Shown in pieces: positions 21,201 through 36,200 of a DNA stretch of 64,000 nucleotides. A program made the translations under genes and the position numbers. Position 1 is the first letter of the stretch. Every line of letters starts with the position of its first letter. The notes under the pieces are model-generated. The model was not told the origin of the DNA, did no database searches, and was given only the letters and a program-made list of their open reading frames with translations. The stretch covers positions 6,610,191 through 6,674,190 of the forward strand of contig JACAXG010000013.1 of assembly GCA_018881555.1 (NCBI GenBank). The letters are read 5' to 3'. This DNA comes from Amblyornis subalaris (Eukaryota > Chordata > Aves > Passeriformes > Ptilonorhynchidae).

Positions 21201-24200
21201 AAAACTATTTGGCATAATGTATTTGTGCTGTGATTTGGGCCGTTGATTCTAAACAGAGAGTTAGCCCAGTTAAGGTAAAATGATTTTTCATTTTGCTTAG
21301 ACTAAAGCAAATATTTTCTTCTCCATTTATCTTNCTAGAGGTTTTAAAGTTTTGAGCACTACTACCTGCTATTGGGCATCTCTTAGATTTTTAGATCAGA
21401 GTGATGTCAAACCTCTCAGAAACTGTAGATTAATATCTGGTGATGATTGTGACATATCCCACAAAGAAGCTCCANAGACTTTGGAAATTTATGGTTAGCA
21501 GGCATTTTTTAGTTAATATAAGGATAGGAAGCCCCGCAGAGGTGCTGGATTGCCTGTGCTGTGGGAGGGCAGGACGCTGAACCTGGTGGAGTCTTTGGCC
21601 AAGCTTGTGGTGCTGAAGCTCTGTGGTGTTAGGGGACCACCAGGAGAGCAGAGATCAGCCTGTGGTGCTCAGGCAGGAGAGGAGAGCAGCTCCCAGAGAC
21701 CCCTCAGTGATGCCCAGTGGGATGAGACTGGGCTGGACCTGTCTGGAGTCCCATCACCCTCTCCAAAGCCTGGTGGAGAGGGCCCTCTGTGGTGTTCACC
21801 TTGGGTTAGGAGCTGAGCCTGGCAGGTGTTCTCCGAGAAACATGAGCAGAAACTCATCCTTCTGTGCTCTGAAGGAGAGTGCATTTGAGATCTGCCCTTC
21901 CTTCAGGGTGAACTCCTGGCTCCCATAAAGCCAGTGTTAGAATTGGATTTGGCAGAGCTGAGATTTTGGTTCCTGGGGTTTACCAGCTCTCTGCACGGCA
22001 ATAATCTTGCCAGGGGACAGTTTATCTCTAAGGAAAGCTTTTATTCTTTCACATAATCTACAAAGACATCTGTAATTACTGCTGGTAACTAAGGCAACCC
22101 AACTTTATAGTTGATACATGCGGGCAGCAGAATGATGGGTTATGGGTTTTCAAAATACCTTTCTGTCAGCTGGTTTGTGGCCGCGCTCAGGCAGGAGCTG
22201 GGCTGTGAGCCCTGGGAAGCCTGAGCCCAGCCCTTCTAGGGGTCCTGGAGAGGAGGAACATGATGTCAATGGGGTAGTGCTTAGCTTCACTGGCTTAATT
22301 GGGGACCCTCAAATTGGGTTCATTCATTCTACTTGGGACATTGTTGAAAGGCCACGCAGGAGGTGGCAGTGGGGCTGGCACTGTCAGAAACTAAGAGCCT
22401 CTCTGCTTATTTTAGGAGAATCCTGCTGTGTCTGTAAAGAGGATGTTCATCTGGCCCAGGGAAATTAAATCATTTGTCCATCCACTCGGTGCACGGCCTC
22501 GGATAGCCCAGGAATAGAACAAATTGCTCCTGGCAGCTGGCTCACGAGTCCCGCTGGTGTAGTAGGACATGAGCTTGGCAAATGTGGAGGTGCTGGAGGG
22601 GACATCCCTGTGGTCATGGGGTACAGGGGCTCCAGCATGTCCAGTTGGTCTTGGCTGGTACCTTTGATCAGAGGACCCTATTCCTCCTGTGCTTTGGTCC
22701 ATTAAAATAACAACTGTGTAATAAATGTAATAATTCTTAGCCTTGTGGGGGGAAAAATCTCAGAAAAGGCTATGAAATGTAATAGTTTGGTCTTCTCAGG
22801 GGCAGCTTTTGCTTTCTGGCAGGATGCATCTGCTTGGAGCATTCAGGTTCTTGCATTTTTATGTTGGAAATGTGATCTCTGAGAGTGTGTGCATAGAGGT
22901 GTAAAATCTCTCTTCCAGATAAAATCATCCTCTGTCCATTACTGGAACACAATTTTATGGAAGCTGAATCAGTCTTAAAGATGAGTTAAAGGCTCTTAGC
23001 CATTAATTCTTCAAATCTGTTTTTTTTATATGAGTCACTTGGAAAAAACTTTAAATAGCATATCTTGATCTTTTTTGAAACAAATTTTTAACCAGACAAT
23101 CTGCAGTATTTTCTTATGGTAAGCCTTTGGCAAATTGTGAAATCTGCTGCTGTGAATAAAGCTGAGGATTTCTCTTAGGATGTTTTTTAAAAAATTATCT
23201 TTCCTGCTTTTTAGGAAGAACTGATTGATCTTTTTCCAAAATCCTGAAGCAAGTTTTTTGCTTTTAGAATACACAGGCAAATGTTGGTGGAGTTGAGGCT
23301 GTATGAAGGCTTGTTGATCTGACATTTACTTTGGTGTTCAGTGAAACTTGCTGTGTCCTTTGAACTGTATCTTTTGCCAGCGGAGAAGTTTGAACATAAT
23401 GAATCTTTGGTCTCCAGCACTGGAGAGCTAATAAATAAATCTCAGCAGTGTGCCTGTTCCTATTAAAGAACCCCCTTGATTTTTGTGTGCATGGCTTGAT
23501 TTTGAGTCCATGAGGATGCCCGGAGCAGTGTCCTGTGGCGGTCCAGCTGTCCTGTCCCAGGAGTGATGGGAATGGCTGTCCCTGGCNCTGCCTTTTGGTT
23601 TCACTTTCTTTTTTAAATTTTTGTTTCTTTTTTGTTTACTTTGCTTGCTTCCTGTACGTGTTTCAGCTTTGGAGCCTGAAAGCTCTGTGAAGTCACTCAC
23701 ACTTCCAGAGCCTCGTTTTTCCCTCCTTGGCTCTGTTNTGCCACAGGGGCAGGTTTAGCTGTTTGAAAAGCAAGGGTTTATGCTGGTTTCAAAGCTGTGG
23801 TCAAACTCCACTTGGCCTAAGATTTCAACCAGGGCTTTTGATAGACTCAATACAGAGGCTTAGCTGGATTTGGCCGNGTCCCTGGAGGGAGGAGGATTCC
23901 TCACTGGAGTGTGCAGGCTTGGGGAAGAGCCGAGTGCCAGCACAGCTCCATGCCCATGAACACCTCTGGCAGTGCGAGTGGCACAGAATGAGTTCAGCTT
24001 TCTTCTCCAGGGATAGAAAGGCTGGTTGTGTCNTTGCCTGGTACCAGTCCCTTGAATACTGAACATTTAACATGAAGTGTTCTCCTTTCTGATTTTTTTT
24101 CTTTTAATCCAGCCATACTAAGCTAATTGGATGACGACTGTAACGGAGTCTGGGAAGTTGTCACCCTCAGTGGGACATGTGTTGAGCGATGTTGTGCTCA

Positions 24201-27200
24201 GCCTTGCGGCTTCATTTATGACTGAAAATATTTCACTTGCTCAGCAAAGTGAAAGAATTGGACTTGGCTGTTTTTTGGCATTAACCTTTGTCTCAGGNAC
24301 AAAGCTGGAGGCTACTCAGTATGCAGCGTGGATTTGAGCTGTGTGCAGCTTGGCTGCTGTTCAGCCTCTTGCTTCTCAAAGAAGGAGAGTGCAGCCCACC
24401 AAAGACAGCTGGAGGGGACAGAGAGCTTNGTGTCGTCTCAAGGGACATGGTGATGGTGACAGCCACTGGTCAGGAGCAGGCAATGGGGAGGATATGATGT
24501 TCAGCAAGGGCCTCACACTGTCAAGGGGTTGTAAATAGTGAATAATGTGTTTATTAAAGGGAAAGTCATTGTGTATGAGTATACATGTATATAGATATAT
24601 ATGTGCATGCATACACACCTTAGCGGAGGCTGTCCAGGTGTTCTGGGGAAGGATCCTTCCACACTTCCCTGTTGTGCATTCTTCTTCAGACATCACCTCT
24701 GGTCACCAGTAGAGCCATATTGCTGGGCTGCCCAGACTGTTGTTTTAACCTGATTCAACCTTTTTTGTGATACAAGCACAACTAAGAAAGGTGGCNGGGA
24801 GGAGGGGACAAAGGTGAAGCAGAGGGAGACTGTCCTTTGGAAGGAAAAGCTGTGAGAAGGTCTCCAGTCAGGCACATGAGTTGATGGAATTGCCTCCTGA
24901 GGTCTGCCATTCTCTTGGAGTTGACTTTTGACATGGACCAGCCTCCTTGACTTGTCTTGTTTGCCTTTGCCTGCTAAGGGGTCTGAGGGGTGAGCTGTGA
25001 GCGTGAGCAGAACAGGGACCTGCCTCAAAGTGCTGCATCTTTCCTAGGTGGAAACNTTTAGCTCCGAGTGATTTCACAGGCTTTCGGATCGGGGAGGTAA
25101 AGATATTGACCCGATGTCAATTCCGTGTAAAGAGCCAGTGCTCCCAACAAAGTAATGAGGACACGGATGTGCCTTAGGCACCTGTTGGCCTGGTTAAACA
25201 CAGCACATAACTGGGTGCTTCTGGTTTGACATTGCCTACATAGCTGGTGGTTCTGGTAGGAAGGTTTAATAATTCATTCCATATGTTTCAGTGGCAATAA
25301 ATAGACCTATTTCTGAAATGGAAATGGGATGTGGCTTCAGTAAAGCTTTGAAAGCTGTGCAGGGCGTTTTAATAGTCCTTTTCTACTTGCCTCTATAGAA
25401 GATACAAGTCATGTATTGTGTGCTTGCCTTTTTCAGATGGGACATTGAAAACTAAACTTCTCTTTCTCTGTATGAATGTTACAAAATCTGTGGTCCTCTT
25501 GTAGTTCCCAGTGCTGAAGTCTATTTCTATTCAGTGAGGCAATTATGTTCTGGCTTGAATTTCAACTTGTACTGCTTTCCTGGCCTGAAGCCTGCAAGAC
25601 TGGGCTTTGTCCTCAGGTGTTTGGCACTTTTTTCTGTTCTTCCCTGCTGACTGAGTTGTGGGCTGAGCTGGCTTTCAACATTCCTGCAGAAGTAGCTGCA
25701 TTTTTTGATGCTCTTCATGTGAAGAACCTGAGCTGACTAACAGACTTGCGAGTAACTCCATGCTTAATACTCTGTGCTGCAGTTTCAGGATGCTTGTTTT
25801 TAAAAGTGCCATTGAATCAAACTTTCTACTCCTTTTTTTGTCCCTGTTTTTAGCATTAAGCAGAGTTCCCGTTCCTCTGAGGCAGCTGAAGATGAAAAGG
25901 ACCAACGTACAGTGACAGTCAATCCCTCTCACATGAGAAAGGCGTTCAAGGTCATGAACGAATTACGGAGGTACACTTTTGACTTACTGGGCACCCTCTC
26001 TGGTTTAGCAGAATTGTGCTGATTGGGAGACAAAAAATAGTCTGTGCCATCTTTGTTACGGCTAATGGTTGCATGTAGTGGATTAATCAACAAGTAGGAA
26101 CCTAAAATATAGTCCTTTTGTGGTGGGCTGCTTTCCCCAATCTCTGTCTTCCCAAAAACATTATCTGAGCCATAGCCTTCATTTATAGATGATAATTCAT
26201 TTAGTCTCTTCCATTACTTACAGCAAATTTGGCTGTAAACTATGTTCTTAACTGAGATAATGGTCTGAAACCCAATAATAGAACATTATAGACATTAAGA
26301 CACCTACACATAATTATAGACCAAAGGTTATTAATGTACTGTTCTTAGTCTCTGTAACTAGCAGCATCACTCAGCCTAGCCTTAGCACTCCAAAGTAAGG
26401 GGTGGAAAAAAAAAAGCAAGCACTCAGGAGGAATGTCAGCTCTCTTCTTGCAAACTGAAAAATCCCAATATTAGTTAAAAGAGAACACCTTGGTCTTTAT
26501 GCAGCTGTGTGGGTACAGGGAGAACAGAGGCTGAAAAAATATCTGTGGACACAGTCTTCAAAGCTGCTGTCATCACATCAGCAATGTGGTGGCAGTGGTT
26601 CAACCCGGGTTGTTTCTTGGCTGCTGTTATCCCACAAACCAGATAGAAGTTCAGTGGGCATTTTTCTGACTAGTTCATTGGACTTACTTACCCTTCTAAT
26701 TTTTAAAAGAATTTTTATGGAAAGTATGTGTGTCACACACATGATTGTACATGCTCCGTCACTATCGAGATGGTGTGATGAAAGCAGGTAACACCCTTTG
26801 CTCTTCCTGCACACTCAAAGTACTCAGAAGATGCTGTGATAACTACTTCTTCTCCATTGATTAAGTAGTTTCCTAATATACACATTCTCTAGTGTGGAGA
26901 AGGATTGGAAATGTTTCCTTCCACAGATATCTGACAGTGATTCTCTGTTGCATAGGAACAGAAAATGGAAATATTGTAACAATTACATGAAGCAGAGTAT
27001 GTTGTAATTTTTTTTCTGCTTTTAACTGGCGTCCTTCTGGTCCTTTCTTTGTACTGAAAGCAAAGGATCTGAAAATAAAGGTTTGTGCAGCTATATTCAG
27101 AAATCTATTGTGCTACTATTATTCCTTTGTTAATTGAAGCATAGTGGGAATAACTGGAGACAGACAATGTTTCTTAGAGCCTCTGGTTAGGTATCTTGTG

Positions 27201-30200
27201 CAATACTGAACAGATAAAATATAGCAGACTGAAAGCTGCCCTTAAACACCAGTTTGATGTTTTCATCTGCTGGGTACTCCTTTTTTTTTGTCAGCTCCTG
27301 CTGCTGTTTTGGAATATACGGTTTTCACATCTATTGAATGTGCATTGAGCTTGGGATCTGTTAAGCTGTCAGCAATCAGTGTTAATAGCTACCTTGAGTA
27401 ATAGTGCCTCCCTTTACATGCATCCAGAAGTCTCATACAGAGGGTCTAGAAGAATCATGCTAAGCCTTTAACCTATTTACTATATAGAATCATAGAATTG
27501 TTTAGTTTGGGGAAGACTTCTAAGATCATTGGGTCCAAACCTTAACCCAGCACTGCCAAGGCCACCACTAAACCATTTCCCTAAGTGCCACTCAGGCTTT
27601 TAGTTTTCAAATGTAACTGAAATTAATTTATCAGTGGTACTTTAGATGACTGTAGTCCAAAGAGGAATTGAACAGAGCATCTTTTCCATAAGCTAAAAGA
27701 AATGAGGAAGCTTCCATTAAGAAGCTCTTAAAGAGTCTCCCTCATTGCCCTTTCCCCTGAGGTGAATGTAGAGTACAGACTGCCAGTTCCTACTTTCTTC
27801 CTGTTTTCCAACTATAACCCTCTGTTTCATAGTTGTTTTGTTTATGTATTTCAATATATGGAGAAGGAGAGACATACCTGGTCCATTAGAAGCTCTGTGT
27901 ATGTTTATCTGATAATGCAGTTTCCTAAAGACAAAGTTCAGTGTGGAGATAAGTATTTCCAAAGAGAAGGCAACATCCAGATTTACAGACACTGATCCTT
28001 TTTCGGGCTTGACATTTGAAAAGAACACCCTTAGTTTGCATTTGTATGCTTAAGCATCTTAAACCAACTTATTGGGAGGCTGAGCATTTCTTGCTGTCGG
28101 CATCTGTGAAGCTCTGTGCAAACATTAACTAATGAATCCTCAAAGGACGTACGTGGGGCGAGTAGAAAAGGTCACTCGTTAATGAAGTGACTTTTCCAAA
28201 GCTGTACAATGAGTCAGTGGGGGAGCTTAGAAGTTTTTTTTTTGGTTTCTGACTGGAACCCCATTCTTTATCCCAGTGACTCTTAATCCCAGACTAATTC
28301 ATGAGGTAAATGAAGTCCTCAGGCCCATGGATAAACTCCAGTGATTGATACCTCCTCTCTGGCAGATGGCTGAGGCAGCCTCTGCGCTTACTTATTTTGG
28401 TGGCCATGTTCTTTGGTGCCAAGCATGGAAGGAAGTACAGAAATCACTTCATTTTCCACTCTACCTTTCCCCTGTGTAAAGATGGAAGTGCTGCTGGTGT
28501 TCCCTTGCCTAGCTATTTCTTGTCTTACAGATCTACTAGAGCCTGGATCCAGGTAGTGCCCAAATCTTTAAGCTCTTCTGTGCCTTCTCCAAGCCCTACT
28601 TGTTTGAGAGGTGAAAGGAGCCCCTTGCCCTTGGTTCTTTGGGAAGCATGCATGCCTAGTTTGGCTTCCAGTTTTATTTTCCTGGGAAAAGCAGAACCGC
28701 AGGCAGGGCTGAAGGATCAGGAGGATTCAGGCTTTGCTTTGTAGGCAAACAGTGATAAGAACTGGTAGCTCAAGGATTAGAGGATCTTCCACTGGGATTT
28801 GGCAGAAGCTCAGGTGCTGTGTCCGTAATGGTGGGCCTTCCACTTTTTTCAGGCTGTACCGATGTAGCTTTTTGCCTGACCAGGAATTCTGAAATGATCT
28901 TTGTCTTTTCTGGTGTTTTCCAGCAAGCGGCTCCTCTGTGATGTGGTGATTGTGGCTGAAACCGTGGAGATGGAAGCCCACCGGGTGGTGCTTGCGGCCT
29001 GCAGCCCTTATTTTTGTGCCATGTTTACAGGTACTCCTTTTGACACCAGACTGTTCTTGGGTTGAATGGGCCACTGCAGTCCTGTGCTCCATCAGGAGCT
29101 GCAGCACAGGCAGCAGAGGGTTTCCTTGAGAGAGAAGTGGTACAGACAGGTCTGCAGTTTGCTGTACGCGATGGGTGATGCTGGTCCTCCTTGACTAATT
29201 CCTATGGGGTGGTTGTATGGCTGTGGGGTGAGTGGGTAGCGTGTGGGGCACTGTAAGGTTGCTCTGGGGTCTGGCTCACTGCTTTATGGGTTATTTTTTT
29301 TTCCCTTAACAAGACCTTGGATCATGAAAACATTACCATCAAGCACGTGTTCAGTGCCCTAAATGTTCATGGTGCACATCAAAGAAGTTGCTGGCACAAG
29401 AGTTGTAGTTTCAAGGCTCAGCCCTGCTGATACTGATTTGGCAGTCACAGATGTTTAATCTCCCATGGCACTTTTTTCTGCTGCCTGAAATAACACCGTT
29501 GTTCTCTCGATCCCAGTGTGTTTTAGCAGCCCAGCTTTTTGTCAGGGTGAGTTGCTGCACTCCGGNGTGTTTTGGTAATGACAGAAGGGAAAAACAGGAC
29601 AAAATTCTTGCTCTGATCACCTGATCCCTATAGCAAGTGCCCTTCGAAGGCTGTGCCCAGATGGGTCAGCAAAAAATACCCAAAGAAAGCCATACCAATC
29701 CTGAGGCAGGGGAGTGAGCAGCTTATTTAAGTCATTCTAGTAAAATTAGTCTGGTCAGGAACTCCTTAGCTTCCTTCCTTTTCCTTGTCCTCCTTTCCAG
29801 GATAGGAACTGACTTAACCAAATACAAAGAAAATGACTGTACACCCCAGGGAATGGTTGTTACTGTCGCTGAGCTTCAACATAAGTGAAATTCAGGATTT
29901 TTCCCCCTTTCATGTTCATTTGCTTGTGGTCTGGGGATTGCTTCTTCCTTTTAAAAACCTTGAGATCAGACCTAGTTTAATTTGCTTTGCTGGAAGCAGG
30001 ATGCAGCAGCTTGTCGTTTGTGAAGCTTTTTTCCCTGTCTGTAATGGAGGTGAGGGGAAAACCTCAGGTGTAAACAGATGTCTGAATGTGAGATGAGATG
30101 TAACTCTCACCGTGGTGGCTTTATCAGTGTGGTGAGCTGAGGTGGGAGAGCATTTGTGTTTTCTGGGGCACTGGTGCTGCACCCTGAAGCTGGTACTGGC

Positions 30201-33200
30201 CGTGGTGGTGAGGCAGAGGAGCAAACGCTGCTCAGAAGCTGCTGTGCGTGAGGGCGCCTCGAGCACAACTTGTGATGCTTGCTCCTGATGAGAAGCTGAA
30301 TAAAGAAAAACTCTCGGAAAAACCCTCTGATCCTTAGAGGTCATCTGAGCGGGAAGGTGGTGGTGCAGGGCTGCTCATGTTTCCATGCAGGAATTCTCTG
30401 GGCCGTGTAATCCCTCACTCTGTGAGTTAAACAGTAATCAGCTAACCCATCATGTGGCTGGCTCGGAGCTCCCCTGGGCTGGGTGACAGCCTCGGCGGCC
30501 GCCAGTCCCCTCCCCCTGACACGTCCCCGGGGGCAGAGGGTCAGGCAAAGACCAGCTCTCCCTTTGCTTTCGGTCTAGCTATCCCCAAATTCCTACGGTC
30601 TGGATCTCTCTCTTGTGAAGACAGAGTGTGTGATCTTCCTGCTGCGTGGGGGTTCCGTCCCTGGAAGGGACAGTTTAAAATCACAGCTTCAGCAGGAGTG
30701 GGTTGTTGTGACTCGGTTTTTTTGCACTGCACAGCAGTGATGGAGCCAAGGGCTTGGGGACAGCTGCACCGTGGGGTGTTTGCAGGAGCTGCTTGTGCTC
30801 GCTGAATTCCCACTGAAGGGCTACCCCAGCAGTGCCAGCAGCCACGAGTAGGGTGTGATCAGTGTGGAGCTGTGAACAGTGAGAACCAAACTGAGACCCA
30901 CAGCTCATCCATCTTCACCTGCCACTTACACTGAAGGCTCTGTCCCTGTCAGCTGGGCCTGACTTTGGAGTAATGAATGACCTTGGGATCTTTCCCAAGC
31001 CATCTTGTGCCCTCTGGTTAGGAATGCCTCTTTGAAACATTCCTGGAAAGTCTGAAAACAAGTAGGCACATCTTCCATTCGTATCTTCCACTGCTGAAGG
31101 AGGGATGGGACCCAGCACTTCCATACTGGCTTTGTAGAGCATTTTGGAGGTGTCTGGTCCTCATTGGTGCTATTCTGTGGGGATGATCAGGGACAGCAAT
31201 TTCTGTCCATTTGGAAGAAAACAGAATCATTTCAGAAAGGGTAACAAATACTTCAGTGACACTGCTGGGACTGTTCCTGTCAGATGCCTTTGGAACTTTG
31301 GAAGTGCTGAAGGAGGAAGCAGAGACCTCCCTTGCAGGTGTCATGTGCTGCTTCAAAGCACTCACTCTATGTGTGAGAGGCTGTGGTTTTGTTATCCAAT
31401 GTACTCATATTCTCCTTCAGCACATCCGTGACTTAGGGGACAGCCAAAGCTGTGGCTGTGTGCTGGGAAGCCTCTCTGGAGTGCAGTGTGTAGGAGGCAG
31501 GGCAGGCTGCTGTGCTGGGTAAACACAGCACCGTGGGCTGCTGCAGTTCTGAGCGTGGTTTATCTTGTGACAAAGCAGAGCTCTGCGCTCTCCTTGCCCT
31601 CGTGAGCAGAGGGGAGTGGAGAAAGCACTGCTGAGTGCAGGAAAGGCATGCCTCCATGAGGGGCTGGTGTCTGCAAAGTCTGTCCCCTAAAGAGGATCTG
31701 CTCGGAGCCACCCTGCCTGTTTTGCCCGCCTTTGCTCCCTCATGCCTCGTCCCTTGTGTCTGCCTGGCTGCAGTGGTGCAGGGATGGGATCTGTGCAGCT
31801 CCTCATGCGAGGCAGCCCTTTCTCACACAGCCCTTGTGTATGAGAGATGATGCTAGTGCTTTGAATTGTTCTGTAATTAAGGGATCAGGTAAGGCTTGAG
31901 TCTGACTTACAAAAGGTATCCTAGAAGTCAGGTTTTGTGGGCTTTGAGGTGTGAGGTTTTTTTTCTGAAGGGATGTGAGATGAGATACCCTCATTGATCC
32001 AGCACTCAGCTCCCCACAGCAGTGCTCCAGAGGCTGCATTTGCCCTGGTTCTGTGCTTGGAAGAAGGGGCACCCTGTTGCCTGCTCCTGGTCTGCACCAA
32101 CACCTGCCTTGGTTCATTTGTGGTGTCTCCAGGTTCTTCCTCAGCACTAGAGACTTGTCCACCCTCTGAGAAGTGGAAGGAACTTGATCACTCCGAGTCA
32201 GATCCCATCCGACCNTGGGGCACAGCACACGAGGCTCCCCTCTCGTGGTGCCTGGGCTGGTCCCAGAGCAGAGGCAGTGGAGGCTGTTGGTATGCAGGGC
32301 TGGCAGCTTGCTGGTGGGCGGGGAAGCCCACACAGCTTTTATTTTTGTTGCCTGTGTCACATGGATGCCACAACGACAGATGATGTTATCAGATCGGTCC
32401 CTCCAAGTTATTTCTGCATCGATCTGTGTGTGTGTGTGGCTGAGCTTCCTCCCTGCACCGAGGGTCCTGCAGGGCTCAGGGCTTGCTGGGTGCTCCTTAC
32501 AGGCACCTCCAGCACCACAAAGTGATGGGAACTGGTCTATTCTCAGCCCTCTCATCTCTGGAGATCTTTGGGATTTTTTGGGGGAAGTGTGTGAAGATAA
32601 CATTTTGTCAATTAAAAAGTCCCACCTGCTTTGAAGGCCCNCCAAATTTAGGTCATTTATCCCTTTGTACTGGTACATTTGTATTCATGGGCTTCTCTGA
32701 ATAACATTTTATTATTCAATTTTAAAAATGGAATTTGGGGCAAATATTATTTCAGTTCTTGGAACGTTGTTGACTCTTCAAACACTCACAGTCTCACCCC
32801 ACTCCTATTATTTGCCTCCTTATTCACATAAGGAGTTCAATCAGCAGGATCTAGGTTTTGCTGAGGCTTGGACCCCCTTTAGCATCTGACTGTGCTGTGC
32901 ACTTACTGTGCCCAGCCACGTCTTGTGGAAGGCTGCACGGAGATGTAGGCTGTAATTACTTCCATAGGCTGCAGGAAATATTTTTCCACTTAATCCCACA
33001 CCAGTACTGAGTCACCAGATTTCTGAGAGTAGTGATTATTCATGCCCAGGTTTAAGAATTGACATTTCTTCATGCTCTCCTTTGATTAGCTTTGTTTTTC
33101 CACCTATCATTTTCTTTCCACTTGGGAGTTTGTTCTTTCTTTTGGGTGGAGATCTTGGTGATTAAATCCTGGGTGAGGTCACAGTGTGTGGGGATGGTGG

Positions 33201-36200
33201 AAGGGTCCTGGGGAGTCCTTTCTCCTCCCCACAGCATGGTTTTGTTCCTCTGACGTGCTCCTGTTACCTGTGGGGTAGGGAGGTGTGCATAAAGCTCTGG
33301 GTCATGAATAGGCTCTTGCACAGCTATGGGGTTTTACTTGTATATTCACAGGAGAAATTATTGCTTTATTTCTGCTACTTTTAAGTTATAGATTTGAAGA
33401 ATGGACCCAAACTAAGGTGTGAGGTTGGGAAGGTGAGAGATGAGAAATACATCTTTCTGTGTGGATGCTTTGCACGAGGTGTAAGTGAGGGANGGGTTAC
33501 AGCAGGGTAATTTAGGAGAGAAGCTTGCTGCATGCTGGGTGTAACTGCTGGCCTATGTGCTTGTTTTCCTGAGCAGGTTTCAGCTTCTTCCTAAAGAAAG
33601 AGAATAAAACTGCATTGCTTTTACTGTAGGGCATACCACAAAACACTCTAACATAGCTGTTGCAACATACCCATTCTACTCATATGTATATATATTTAAA
33701 AAAAAAAAATAAAATTTAATAAATATCTATAAAAATATAATTTTCAAAGGCCTTCCTAAGACTTGTCCACAGTGTCTTTGAGTCTGTCCCTGTACTGAGA
33801 CATGGTTGGGGGACATACTGTGATTTTTTTTTTTAGCTCATCTATTTGTTTGAATGCAGGTGAACCATGGCAGGTTCTTTTCTGTCAAGAAATTGAGCTT
33901 GTTGCATTTATTGACTTGTTTTANACTAGTGCCCTCAATGCTGAGTTGCTTTTTAGGCGGCATGATAAGAGGCTTTTAGGAATCTCACTGGCTGTTTTTC
34001 AATGGTCAGGGTCTAGTGCCAGGCAGTCTTGTAGTGAGATACCAGGAGAACGTGCTGGATGTGTGGGGAGCAAGGTTCTGCAGAGCAGACTGTAACTGTC
34101 CTTTTGAAATGAATTCCAGGAGACATGTCTGAAAGTAAGGCCAAGAAGATTGAGATAAAAGACGTTGATGGGCAGACCCTGAGGAAGCTGATTGATTACA
34201 TCTACACCGCTGAGATTGAGGTCACGGAGGAGAATGTGCAGGTAGGTCTGGTTCAGCAGCTCCCGTGGAGAACCGAGTGAAAAGCTTGAAGCTCAAAGGC
34301 ACAGGTCCTTCGGGGGTGAGAGATCTCCTCAGGCTGCAGAAAGTAAAAGGTTGAGCTTGAAAAGAGCTACTTGCAGCCTCTGCTTAGTCTTGAGGCACTT
34401 TAGTGCTTTCCACGTGCTTAAGTCATGTTGCATTTAGCTTTTGTGTGGAGCTCTTATAACAAGAGCAGGCATTTGCCTTCCAAGAAGCTGTGCTGACTTG
34501 TGGGTCAGTCTGTCGAAGGTCAGAATAGACTCAAACAAGCAGTGAGTCAAACGTTTTAAGGCCATGGCAGAGGAATGTGGCTGTTAGTTTTTAAATTCTT
34601 CTGGGTAGTTTGAGTTGTTTCATGGAGCTTTGAGTGGAATATATTGTTCAAATGAGGGCATTCTTCCTTTTTTTTTGTGTGTGCACTCTGTCTANAATTT
34701 CTGAGAGGTAAATATTTGTCCAGAAGTGGAAGGAGTAATTGAAAGGCAGCCTTCAAATAAAGCAGGGTGCTCAAGAAGAGAGTGTTTTGCAGTGTCACAT
34801 GGCTGTGGCTGCTGGTAAAGCTCTTTCTCTGACTCTGCTTGTATTTGTGGTAAGAAAAAGGCTCTGCACTTAGCCACTGATGTCTGGAAGGGATGCTGGG
34901 AGCTCGTGTGTGGACGTGCTTTTTGGTTGGTCTCTGTTTTTTTGCAAGTGGCAGTTTGAGCCTGTTGTCTTCCTCTCTTGGACTTGGACACTGGTGAGGA
35001 GAACAAGTCTGTGTCCATGATGCTGGAGAGAGAGAGAGAGGGGCAGTGCTGCTGTGTGCGTTTTGTTGACCTAATTAACATGGCAAAATTAGACTGGTTC
35101 TGCTTGAAATGAGGTTCTTCTGTGAGCTCTTCTGCTCTGATCCCTCAGGCAGAGTGCAGGTTCTTGCTGCTCTGTTGCTCCTCCCACNGGAGCTTGGACA
35201 AACCCCTGAGCTATGCCCACTTCGAAGTCTAACCCTTTGCCATCCTTCATGACCTGAGCCTGTGGGGGTCTTTTCTTGCCCCTTCTGCCCTCCAGTTTCA
35301 CAGCCTTGACTTTTTGGTGTGCTCTCAGCCTGGCAGTTGTCACACTGGTGGGAGTGTGGAGCCTGGTTGCCCTGTGGTGAGGCTGAGAACCATCAGTGAG
35401 GAGACCTTCAAGGTGCCATAATGGCAGAGAAGCTGAGGCTCAAACCCGGCCATGGGTGGCTTGGCCTGGCTCTCTGCTGTGTGCCCCACGTCAGGGTCAT
35501 CATACAGCATTGTTAAATGGGGGCCTGGGCTGGAGCTCCTTGCATCTCTGGGACCTTCTGTTGCTGGAGGAAAAAAGATGTTTACACACCCTCGGGCTGG
35601 TCCCTGTTTCTCTGGGAAATATGGATGCTATATCCANGTGCTTTCTGAAATGTTTGCTTTCCTTCCAGGCTGCTGGGTGTTCGGTGGCCCAGAAGCTCCC
35701 ACTCGGCACGAGGGATGTGCGGAGTTTGGGATCCCATCTGCTGTGCTGGCCACAGAGCCTGCCTTGAATGGAGCTTGNGGAGTGACCCCAGCTGCATTCC
35801 CAAGGGAGTGTTTTGGTGCTCCAGCTGCACCTGGGTGTAAGCAGCGCTGTGGGAGCTGGAGCAGCCTGGAGAGGCAGCTCCATCCTGCTCCTCCTTGGCA
35901 GCATGGGCCTGCACAGAAGGTCTGGGGAAAGTCCAGGTGTTGCCTTTCTGTGATCTTTTTTAGTAAAACCTAACCAAAGCCTGTCTTCTGTGGCTCAGGG
36001 ATTACAAGGAGTTAAAGTAAGATGCCTGGCTGTATTTTGGCTTTCATCTCTCAGACAGTAAGATAAAAAAATGTAAGTTTTGAATACTAAGGTTTGAGCA
36101 TAGTGGTTTTTTCCAATCTTACTGCAGCATTTATTTCAGTATCAACTCTGTGAATAACTCTTCAGGCTAGAGGTAAATTAACTCATTGGAGCTAAGAAAT